Source of the DNA: Stenocarpella maydis
Taxonomy: Eukaryota; Ascomycota; Sordariomycetes; Diaporthales; Diaporthaceae
NCBI GenBank assembly: GCA_002270565.1
Contig: NQMI01000171.1
Span: 1 to 64,000 of the forward strand
Direction: 5' to 3'
Length of the DNA stretch: 64,000 nucleotides
The translations under genes and the position numbers were made by a program. Below are positions 47,627-56,819 of the stretch, piece by piece; position 1 is the first letter of the stretch, and each line of letters starts with the position of its first letter. Below the pieces are notes generated by a model, which had not been told where the DNA came from, made no database searches, and worked only from the letters and a program-made list of their open reading frames with translations.

Positions 47627-50600
47627 ATGGAGGGAGAGAACCACACCAGCCAGCCCCTCGACTCGGTGGAGACGCCAGCCGACCAGACCGAGACCCACAA
47701 CATTCCAGTCGAGCAGCATACACATGCCACAGCTGCACCCGAACATGCCGGCGAGCAGCACGGCGATAGTCTAGAAGAACCTACCCTCGACTTAGAGCCA
47801 GACAACCACGACGCAGCTTCCGGCCTCCATGACACAGGCGACGAGACCGAGACACAAGATGGAGCGGATCTCTCTTCAAGGAGGGGTTCCGGAGCCTGCG
47901 ACCTGGATCGACGCCACTCCGTGAGGACCGAGGCATTGATCCAGGCCGCTGCACGAGCCGTCGTGTCTATGAGGGATCAAAAGGAGCATGATGCTGCACG
48001 AGACGAGCAAGATAGCGGCGACGAGTCCGCAACGAGCTCCGTCAACGGGGCCGAAGACCTGGACGAGACCGCCCACGGCGATATGGATCAGAATGCCCGG
48101 AGTCGACCCGAATCTGCCGCTTCCCAGTCCGTTCATTCATCAGAAGGAGATGGCGCTGAGAACAGCTCGCGTAACAGCGCAGAGGACGACGTATTTAGTG
48201 ACCGCAGCCCGCGCACATCCATCCATTCGTCAGACGAGCGCTATGACGGCGATTCGGTCGAGGCAATGACTGAGAAGGGCGACCAGTCCCCGCTCGTGCG
48301 CTCCCGTGTTGCCTCCGGCGTGTCCACGTCCGATGCCTCGGTAATATCTGAGCAATCTCGCCTCTCACGTTACGACAAGGAGGAGTTTGTTCCCACCTCA
48401 CGTACTAATAGGCCTGCATTTCGAAGCCCGTCTGCAGTCCGCGCCATGCAAATGTCGTCACCAACACCATCCATCTGCTCGTCGCCCCGTTCCGCGAAGA
48501 GGCAGCACGGCCTGCCAACCATCTCAAGACTCGGGAGTCCGTCCGTTTCGGCTCAGTATCCGCCTAAAGGGCGATCAACGCCGACACGCTTCAAGCGACC
48601 CGACCCAGCACCACTAGTCCTACTTCACGTTACACTCCTACCACTTCGCTGGGCTTATGGAGAAGTGATGAATTACTTCGAGGGCAAGAAAGTCCCACCA
48701 GCTGCCTTCTCCGCCGAGGGCGTCAAGAACCTGCGTGTGGCCTGGCGTCAGCTGCAGGACCGCCTCGGTGACACTGAAATGGAGCGTGGGATCCTCCTCC
48801 CCCACCCTCAAAACGACTACGAGATTCTGGAGGAGCGTCTCTTGGAAGCCCTCGAGCTACCTCTGCGACGCCGTGCCCGCATTCTAGAGTGTGGACATTA
48901 CCTGGGACCTTCGAATGAGATGACACCCAGCTCGGACCTGGACGACTCCTCTGAGGACACTAGCGATGCCGAAGATTCTGCATCCAGCGGCAGAAGAGAA
49001 AAGAGACACTGGTGCAAGACCTGCCGAGGGGACATCAAGTACGAAGAGCTGGGGTCAGAAAGGGTCTTCCGCATCAAGGTCTACGCTAGCAACGGGCTTA
49101 TGAGTCCCGGTGCTTGGGAAGCCTGCTGGAGAGAGATGGAACGCGTTGACATCGAGGTGGAGCCCATCACTGGTACACCCATTCAGCAGGAGCTGGCTAA
49201 GCTGGGTGCCACCTTCGAACTGGAACATCAGCAGCGCCTGGAGCAGCAGGCTGAGGAGCAGGAACGGCTGCAGTTCGAAGAAGAGCAGCGTATCCAGATG
49301 GAGGAAGAGCGACGTCAACAACTGGAAGACGAGCGGCGGCAGCTCGAAGCCCAGCGCCAGCAATTCGAAGAGGAGCGACGCCGTGCCGCAGAGGAATCCC
49401 AGAAAAGGCTCGAGGAAGACCGCCGACAGGCCGAGAAGGAGCAGCGCGAGCGGATCGAGGAGGAGCGCCGCCAGCAGTTCGAGGAGGAGCGCCAGCTTCT
49501 GGACGCTCAGAGGCGGGAGTTCGAGGAGCAGCGCCAGGAGCTTGACAACCAGCGAAAAATGATCGAACAAGAACAGCGGCAGCACCTTGAGGAGGCCAGG
49601 CGCCAGGAGCTTGAGGAAGAGCAGCGTCTCCTTGATGAGCAGCGCCAGCAGCTCGAGGAAGCCCGCCAACAGTTCGAAGTGGAACGACGCCAACGGTTGG
49701 AAGAGGAAGAACTGAGACGACTGCAGAGGGACGAGGAGGAGCAGAAACAACTATCCTCCGCACGCTCCATATCTCGGTCATCTTTTGTGGAGGATGAACT
49801 TGCCTCACCAGGTCTCGAAAGGGCTAGCTCCACTGATGTCGACGGTCGTCGCCGTGATTCCGAGCGACTCCGAGAGATCTATGGCAGCCACGGACGAAGT
49901 CCATCTGAGGCGGGCACAGCCACCAACTCATCTCCAGCGATCCACATTCATTTGGGCTCGGGTCGCCAGCAGGAAGAAGAGCAGAACTCTCGGCAGCTGG
50001 CCACCATCCCCGCCCCACGCGATACTGAGGTGCAGCCGAGTCAAGTGCAGGCTGCCACCCGACAGCCAGAGCCCTTTGTTCCCCAACCAACACCGGCATC
50101 GCCCTCCGAGCAAGCCTACCATAGGCGCGAGGACCGCCGTCGGTCGCTGGACCACGCCTCTCTCGCAGAGCTAGTGGGAGAGTCGATTCGGATCCTGCTC
50201 CAGGACCCGAAGAATGTGGCAATCGCCGTTCTAGTGGTCCTCATTGCCATGCTTGCTGGACAATATACGAAGCGCGATGAGCACGGCGTCGAGCTCTACA
50301 AGCCGCAGCAACATCACCAATATCAGCATCCTCAGCTTGACAACCGAGAGCCTGTGGGACAGGTCATCATGAACACGCCTGCCGTGCAGCGAATCGAGAC
50401 CATGCCGCCACCACCAGTCCCGGAGACGGTCTACAAGACCGTGACCGAATCGCCAAGGTCCTCACCGTCGCCGCTTGTAGAAACAATTTACAAGACTGTC
50501 ATTGAGTCCTCGCCTCAGGTCCCATCGTCTCGGCTCACAGAAACCGTATACCATACGGTGGTTCATCAACCTATCCAGGAGAATCCCACGCATGTTATTG

Positions 50601-51307
50601 AGACTGTCTACAAGACGGTGACAGAGGCCCAACCCCACTCTCAGTCAACAAACCAAGTACACGCAGACTCCCGTGAGTTAACACCCAGCAGCGCCGACCC
50701 CAGTATTGTTTTGAACCCCCTGTCTGCCGATGCTGGCGGCGAGGATAGAACAGTTGTGTCTCCGTCTTCCCCAGTATCTGAACTTGGATTCGTTGCTGCC
50801 TCCCCTTCGAGCGCCCAACGCGACACTGAGCCGGAATCTTACTCTAACAACGATACACTCAAGGCCAACGACAGTGATGAGACTATGATTGAAACCCAGG
50901 TCGACCATATCATGGCGACGATTATGCAACCAACGTGTGGCATGAACGACGAGATGAATATATTGAAGCCTCAACTCCTGGATAGCCTTGGTCTTGAGAC
51001 TTTGTCAACGAAACTTGGAGACACCGAGTCTCCCTCAGATCCAATCTCCAGTGAAGAGAAAACGGAGGAAGTGGCGGGTGAATTCTTCGCACAAACAGCT
51101 ACGGAGACAGACACGGCAGCGGAGACGCCGGCACTGCATTCCGAGTCATTGTCTGCTCCCTTTTCAAGCAAGACAGATGCTACCATCGAGGAAAGAATGC
51201 CAGTCAATGTGGCCGAGACCATCACCGAGACCGTGGTTGTCACAACCACGAGGACAAGCTTTCAATCGGAACCAAGTGCCACTCGGGTTCCCGATGCAAA
51301 CGAATGA
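47627..51307 (+). CDS. Large coiled-coil protein with one membrane segment
   Basis: A single uninterrupted frame encodes 1226 residues. Residues 1-320 are low-complexity and acidic/Ser-rich. Residues about 325-510 are the only globular-looking part (VTLLPLRWAYGEVMNYFEGKK, LECGHYLG, HWCKTCRGDIKYEEL with a CxxC that could bind zinc). Residues about 525-710 are a long Glu/Gln/Arg coiled coil built of EEERRQQLE-like repeats. A hydrophobic segment at about 865-882 (AIAVLVVLIAMLAG) looks like a transmembrane helix, leaving a C-terminal tail with four ETVYKTV-type repeats (about 930-1000). Similar fungal proteins are often labelled pathway-specific nitrogen regulator, but nothing here shows DNA binding. 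The function is not known. Confidence 0.75.
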   Translation: MEGENHTSQPLDSVETPADQTETHNIPVEQHTHATAAPEHAGEQHGDSLEEPTLDLEPDNHDAASGLHDTGDETETQDGADLSSRRGSGACDLDRRHSVRTEALIQAAARAVVSMRDQKEHDAARDEQDSGDESATSSVNGAEDLDETAHGDMDQNARSRPESAASQSVHSSEGDGAENSSRNSAEDDVFSDRSPRTSIHSSDERYDGDSVEAMTEKGDQSPLVRSRVASGVSTSDASVISEQSRLSRYDKEEFVPTSRTNRPAFRSPSAVRAMQMSSPTPSICSSPRSAKRQHGLPTISRLGSPSVSAQYPPKGRSTPTRFKRPDPAPLVLLHVTLLPLRWAYGEVMNYFEGKKVPPAAFSAEGVKNLRVAWRQLQDRLGDTEMERGILLPHPQNDYEILEERLLEALELPLRRRARILECGHYLGPSNEMTPSSDLDDSSEDTSDAEDSASSGRREKRHWCKTCRGDIKYEELGSERVFRIKVYASNGLMSPGAWEACWREMERVDIEVEPITGTPIQQELAKLGATFELEHQQRLEQQAEEQERLQFEEEQRIQMEEERRQQLEDERRQLEAQRQQFEEERRRAAEESQKRLEEDRRQAEKEQRERIEEERRQQFEEERQLLDAQRREFEEQRQELDNQRKMIEQEQRQHLEEARRQELEEEQRLLDEQRQQLEEARQQFEVERRQRLEEEELRRLQRDEEEQKQLSSARSISRSSFVEDELASPGLERASSTDVDGRRRDSERLREIYGSHGRSPSEAGTATNSSPAIHIHLGSGRQQEEEQNSRQLATIPAPRDTEVQPSQVQAATRQPEPFVPQPTPASPSEQAYHRREDRRRSLDHASLAELVGESIRILLQDPKNVAIAVLVVLIAMLAGQYTKRDEHGVELYKPQQHHQYQHPQLDNREPVGQVIMNTPAVQRIETMPPPPVPETVYKTVTESPRSSPSPLVETIYKTVIESSPQVPSSRLTETVYHTVVHQPIQENPTHVIETVYKTVTEAQPHSQSTNQVHADSRELTPSSADPSIVLNPLSADAGGEDRTVVSPSSPVSELGFVAASPSSAQRDTEPESYSNNDTLKANDSDETMIETQVDHIMATIMQPTCGMNDEMNILKPQLLDSLGLETLSTKLGDTESPSDPISSEEKTEEVAGEFFAQTATETDTAAETPALHSESLSAPFSSKTDATIEERMPVNVAETITETVVVTTTRTSFQSEPSATRVPDANE

Positions 51308-52808
51308 GACGAGATGGTGTATGTGCGGCTCGAAGCACTTGTTGATATGGTGGCAGCGAAATTTGTGTCGTGAGTACTTATACCACACTGCGTGACGATG
51401 GGTCTGATGCCTGCAAAATGTCCTGCGTCATCCGGATAGTTGACGAAGGGTTTGTTAATACGCGATGGTCAAGGGCGTTTGGTGGAAAGGCTACTTATTG
51501 GTGGATTCGTTGTGGGGGATATTTTTCGAATGCATGGCTGGGCGACGGGTTCTGCGGGACCCCCCCCCCCAACAGGGTTTCAAGTCATTGGTTGGTTTCT
51601 TGTTTGTTTGTTTGTTTGTTTGTCTTCCATGTTATCCGTTGAATGTTGCAAGTAGCATAGAGAAAGCGAGCGAGCAAACCTGGACTTTACTGAAGCATTT
51701 TGGACTCAAGGCTCAGGGACGGGACACATGAGAGCGCGCACATAAACACGTTCATACCAAAATGAGTAGATAGAAACAAACGATGATATTCCAAGTTGTA
51801 AGGAACAGCATTTTCGCATGACTCCATCGTAAGTTGTATATTTCCCATCTGTCAGAGCACCATGTGTGTGTCTTGTGGCCCGCATTGAGATGTGCACCAG
51901 GAAAAGGTTCTATAGTCTGGTGGAGCCAAACAGTCAAGTTCCGTTACTTACCTACTTGCCGTGGGTCAAGTGCCGTAGTAGTTGCATTATACACGGTCCC
52001 ACTGCACGTTGCTAGGTAGCTTTCTAAGATGTTGGTATTCTACTGTCTAAAGGCAGTGAACCCTGCGTACTGCGAGTGCACCCGCACCCGCCGCCCCCAA
52101 ACCCATGAGTATTCCCTGCTGTGAGTATGCCAGATACCTAATCAAGAGGGGCTGGGTGTTGTAGCTGGTTGTCTCGTTTGCGTCCGGGAAGTAGTTGCTT
52201 CGCAGAGCGTCTGAAATAAGATGGATCTACGAGCTAATCTGGACGCGGAAAGTCAATTGCTGGGCTGAGTGAGATCTACCCCTTAGTCCACCTGTTTGCG
52301 GGACATTCCGATGGGGACACCGGGCACCGGGAGGGTCTATTGCAGCCAGCCAGCGGCACAAACTAAGACAGGCTTGTAATCGAGTGCTCTGTGTGTGGCG
52401 TCCGCTGCGGCTGTTGGGCAAAGAAGTGGCAGAGTGGGTATCTCTGACGTCGGGGGATCAACAGTAGCGAGTTGCACGGGCCAAGGTTTCGCATGCCACC
52501 AACGTCACCATGAGGTTCTCGGATGCATCTCGCCATGGGGGCTGTGAGACTTGTCGTGGAGAAAGACCATCATGATGGGGTCCTGGTGCCGTGCTGCCGG
52601 GCTTATGACGCAGGCCGGGGCATGGCCATCCTGCAGTGGTTATAAGCCAGGTCCGGATGTCTGCCAAAAGGTTTGGCGTTGATGTCCTCCCATTATTCTG
52701 ATTAGAATTGACAGACATACCTCCCCGGCGAGTTATTGTCACCAAGACTATCTGCATTGCTTAGGTCCAGAGGCTTACCCAGCTACATAACCAGACAAAA
52801 ATACAAAA
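51308..52808. other. Intergenic region with simple repeats
   Basis: No gene was recognised. It contains a run of eleven C (51560-51570) and a (TTTG)n microsatellite (about 51597-51623). The last part is the promoter of the LEA-like gene. Confidence 0.45.
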
Positions 52809-54259
52809 ATGCCTCTCGGCGGCGAGGACCTGAGGAAGACACAGGAGCTCCCCGGCGCATTCCCATCAGAGGACGCCATCACCAAGTCTGAGCTCAACAA
52901 CAACACGAACAACAACACCGCCACAACCACTGCCAGCGGGACACCACCCGCCGGTACGCAAGGCAACACAAAGGCATACCCAGAGCACGACCTAGGCGCG
53001 CACCAGAACGTCGCCCAAGTAGGCGGCGCCAACAACAGCGCCGCCCCGAGTGGCCCCCCCAGCCGGTCCGCCGCGAGCCCCGGCGCCGGGGACGCGCCTA
53101 ACATCGCCGAGGACCTCATGTCCCTCGGGTCCGGCGCGGCGACTGCGGTCGCGGCGGCCGCGATTGCAGCGCGGGACGCGGCGGTGGCTGCCAGGGACGC
53201 TGCGGCGCCGGTTGTGAGCGCTGCTACCGAGCAGGTAAGCAATCCTGTGATGCCGGCTGCTGCTTGTGTATGTTGTGCAGATAGGTGGCTGACCCTTGTG
53301 CTTGTTGTATCCTCCAGGCAAAGCAGACGGCTGGTTATACGGCGGAGAATGCTGGTCCTGCCGCGAGCGCCGCTTCTGAGCGGGTGAGGCGGCTTTTCCC
53401 ACTCATCATATGCTCTTGTCGACCCTTGACTGATGTCGAATGGATTTTTAGGCCAAGAACGCAGCAGTGTACACCAAAGACTCGGCCGTGACCGGGGCGA
53501 CGGCTGCGGCCGACACAATCCAGGCAAATGTAAGAATTCTACACGCTCCCTTCCCCCTGGGGTGGATAAGAGCAACCCGAGTAACAACCAGAACAGGCCC
53601 CTACCGCCCTCGGCGGAGGCACGCCAGCCAGCACCACCGCCAGCCCCCGCGAAGTCGCCCCGGAGGTGCCGGGCCAGGTGAAGAGCTCGATCGCGCAGGC
53701 GGGCGAGGCGCCCGAGGCGGCGGGCAGCAGGCGCGCGGTGCAGGACAAGGGGCGGGTCGAGGGCGAGCTGCTGCGTCACACGGCGGAGGTGGACGCCGAG
53801 GGCGAGGCCTGGGGGCGGCAGCAGCAGCAGCAGCAGCAGCGGAGGCTGGCAGCGCCGCCGCCCGGCTCGCTTCCCAAGCTCGACTCGGGCGCGCAGACGC
53901 CCAGCACGGGCGTGGCCGTCGCTGGACAGACACCGAGAGGGCGTTCCCGCTCGGGTCGCACCCCGTCAGCACTTCCGGTGGCGGCGCCGGAGAGCATGGG
54001 GGCACACTCGCGGTCCGGGCCGGTGGCCACTGACGGCGTCCAGGCCGGGGAGGTGCCTCAGACGAGCTCTGGGGTCGGGCGAGTCCCGCAGGGGAGCCCG
54101 GGTATCGGAGAGCAGCAGCCTCCATCGGCGCGGCAGCGACCCCCTGTTGACGATAAGGTTCCGGTGCGGACGAACGAGGAGGTGGCGGTTCCCAACGGGC
54201 CGGATGCTTACAACAAGTTGAGCTCGGGTACGCCGAGTGGAGTTGGCCAGGGTGTGTGA
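52809..54259 (+). CDS. Alanine-rich LEA-like protein
   Basis: Four exons (52809..53234, 53318..53383, 53452..53529, 53597..54259), all phase 0, encode about 410 residues. The N-terminus is Asn/Thr-rich, followed by a strongly Ala-rich amphipathic segment (about 105-190: VAARDAAAP, AKQTAGYTAENAG, AKNAAVYTKDSA) that resembles group-3 LEA 11-mer repeats and fits exon boundaries. The rest is disordered and Gly/Ser/Pro-rich with seven consecutive Gln. Such proteins are linked to desiccation or stress protection. The function is inferred from composition alone. The minus-strand frame at 52775-53779 is a shadow caused by the high GC content. Confidence 0.65.
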
Positions 54260-54560
54260 TGTGGAACTGGTTGTGGTATCGGGAGCCCCGCCACGATGAA
54301 ATGGAAATAGGTCATGTCTTTTTTACTGTTGTTCTTCTCTTTATCCCAGGAACGCCCATACACCGTTCTCCCAAGAGCCTCTGTAGGACATTGTGTAACA
54401 GGGCCCCCCCCACTGGCAGTGAGTGGCCTTTGCTGATGCGCCATGCATCTTGTTGAATGGTATATGTCCACATCATATGCGCTTCCTCTCGTGTCCCACA
54501 CCCGCCTACTCATCTATGCCGCCGTTCCGTTCTCGCCGGCAGCCTTGTCCGCATTTAGCG
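54260..54560. other. Convergent intergenic region
   Basis: Holds the 3' end of the LEA-like gene and the remnant 3' end of the chorismate synthase pseudogene. No feature was seen. Confidence 0.4.
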
Positions 54561-55524
54561 GTGGGAGGAGGCTCCTTGCCATGGCCTCGACGATGGGCAC
54601 GGCCCGTGGCACGACACATGGGTCGTGGCGGCCTTAGCCGACGCGGAAGTAGATGGGCGCGTGGTTGGCGATGCCCCCCTGGATGCCGCCGCTGTAGTAC
54701 ATCTTGGTGGTGAGCTCGGGGCGGGCAAGGCCGGCCCTGTCTGCGCCGGTCTCGAGGCGCTGGGCGGTCTCGGCCGGGATAAAAGGGTCATTGTGGATGG
54801 ACCCGGGCACCTCGCAGCCCCCCCGAAGCCCGAGCCGACCTCGAAGCCCTTTGTGGCGGGGATGGACAGCATGGCGTGGGCCAGCAGGGCCTCCATCTTG
54901 TCGAAGCAGGGCTCGCCCAGGCTCGAGGGCACGTTCCTGATGACGCAGGTGACGGTGCCACCGATGCTGTCGGCGCGGTCGCGGAACTCGGTGATGTGGT
55001 CCTCCATGCGGCGCGAGGCGGCCTCGTCCGGGCAGCGCACCGGCAGGAAGCTGTCGACGGTGGCGCGGCCGATGGTCTCGCGGGCGCTGCTCCTGCCGCC
55101 GCCGGACGAGGCCTTGACGCCGTACTCCTCGAGGCATGTCCAGTCGGCGTGGGAGGGGCGGGGGTACCTGTCGATGGTGGCGTTGCCGTAGTCCTTGGGG
55201 CGCTGGTCCTCGTTGAGCACGCGCAGGCCGATGGGGGTGCCGAGGCGATGCCGAACTCGGTGCCCGACTGGATCTCGACGCGGTCCTTCCCGTTGCGAGG
55301 GGTGGTGATGGCCGACTGGCGCAGGCGGCGGCGAGTGAGCTGGGGCTGGATGTCGGCTTCGGTCAGGGCCATGCCCGGTGGGCAGCCGTCGACGATGCAG
55401 CCGACGGAGCGGCAGTGGGACTAGCCATAGCTGGAGGCGGGTGCTGTTAGCCAGGGACGCATGTGCGTTGGCATGTGTTCATGGCGTACGTGGTGACCCT
55501 GAAGTACTCGCCAAAGGTCGACAT
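54561..55524 (-). pseudogene. Chorismate synthase pseudogene (decayed ARO2 copy)
   Basis: The minus strand starts like a normal chorismate synthase (ATG at 55524, MSTFGEYFRVTT), with an intact intron (AC|GTACGC...CTCCAG), then carries many lesions. There is a nonsense codon at 55421-55423 (G-x-SHC, where the family has GESHC), a one-base loss near 55240-55248, and an in-frame deletion near 55062-55068 that fuses ETIGR to [15 protein letters not shown] homopolymer of seven at 54818-54824 adds two bases. A deletion ending in a stop (54634-54636) precedes the remnant [19 protein letters not shown], which is followed by another deletion. Residual blocks ([55 protein letters not shown]) are unmistakable. 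An essential shikimate gene in this state implies an intact copy elsewhere. Confidence 0.92.
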
Positions 55525-56061
55525 GGTGACGAGGGCGGGGGCCCGGAGGAGAGGGGTTGTTTTTGTTTTTCAAGGACGAGAACAGGAACACGGCAGGCGG
55601 GGACTGAAGAATGTTTGCCAATTTGGGAGGTGGTAGGTAAAGTGCCCACGACACACAGGCTGCTGTGGCTGCCGTCGGCTTCTTGGTGGGCGCATTCGAT
55701 GACTCGTCCGTCCAGAAAACCCCCCCGCGACGACAAAGCTAGAGCCGACCCCGCAGTGCCCCACTACGGAGTACTACACTACGTACCCCACGTCAGCACC
55801 CGAACTGCCGCTATCGGCATCACATCAGCCCGACGAGCCCCTGCAGCTGCACCTGAACCACACACGACACCCTGCATCCCCTTGCAGCCAATCCATCGCC
55901 CAACTTTTAGCCCGTGTCTTTGCTGTCTAACATGTAGAGGTAAACTTTTTTATAGATTTACTATTAATATAAGAAACCTTTATATTACCCAGGTATGGTT
56001 ATTGTCATCTCCTATAAGCCCGGGTGAGTCCAGTCTGTAGTCCCATCCCCATTTGTCCGCC
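55525..56061. other. Intergenic region between decayed genes
   Basis: The former promoter side of the chorismate synthase copy. A short AT-rich segment lies at 55935-56000. No gene was recognised. Confidence 0.4.
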
Positions 56062-56673
56062 ATGGCTCAGCTCGACAGTGGCCTCGGCGGCGAGATGGGC
56101 CAGTTTTTTACTCTGACATCTGCTCCGAGGGCAGAATGCGACGGTCCAGCCCGATCCAGCCCACACGACGTCCGGAGGGCTAGTGGAATCGGTCTCAGCG
56201 CCACCAGCTACGGCGTGGTAGCAGCGCTAAATCGTGACAGGATTGTCCAGTTCCGAGGCATAGACGCCCGGCTAGACATTAGAATGCTGGACCTGGCTGC
56301 GCAGGCTCATGGGGACCTTGTGCCTCTAGGTGCTACTCTAGGCCGGATTGCTAACGACGCGCAGGTACAGCTCGCCATCTACGACATGGACAGACTCCCG
56401 GGTGAAAACCATGTCTCATGTCTCTGGCAGAGGCACCCCAAAGATCGCTTTGGACCAGCCCTCGACGAAGTGAGGGAGCATTTGCCCACGTTCGCCTCCA
56501 GGGATTTCCCACTGGCGCTTACTCACAGCGACATCAACGAGCCGAACATCCTCGCCCACGGCGGTAGCGGCCTGGCCATGCCCTCACAATATGCTGGGGA
56601 GAAGGGATGGGGCGAGGGCGTACAAGCTGTCCTTGCCAGAGCCTATAGCGCTCCCATCATCAGACGCCTGTAG
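56062..56673 (+). pseudogene. Truncated aminoglycoside-phosphotransferase-like ORF
   Basis: An open frame of 203 codons (ATG at 56062) contains APH-family segments: LDIRMLDLAAQAHGDLVPLG, QLAIYDMDRLPGENHV and the Brenner-type catalytic loop LTHSDINEPNIL (H-x-D-x4-N). The N-terminal lobe is incomplete. After the loop the expected metal-binding D-W segment is missing and the sequence becomes unrelated, so it is shorter than the roughly 300 residues usual for fungal APH proteins. It may be a decayed gene; an expressed short version is possible but unlikely to phosphorylate. Confidence 0.55.
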
Positions 56674-56819
56674 GGTCGGTCACCCATGGTACTCAGCTCC
56701 AGGGATGCCCCTCTCATCAGGATCCATGAACGGAATGCCAGAGTCGAAATCCATGACCTCGCTGTCAAGCAGGTTGACAGGAGCCCAGCAGTGGCGCCAC
56801 TGCATCGCATACATGGGGT

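Noticed and set aside
49055..49750. 231-codon Leu-rich frame on the minus strand
   Set aside because: Complement of the Glu/Gln/Arg coiled-coil repeats in the 1226-residue gene; a Leu-rich shadow is expected from GAG/CAG codons.
52775..53779. 334-codon open frame on the minus strand
   Set aside because: Antisense shadow of the alanine-rich LEA-like gene; it runs across three introns of that gene and has no family resemblance.
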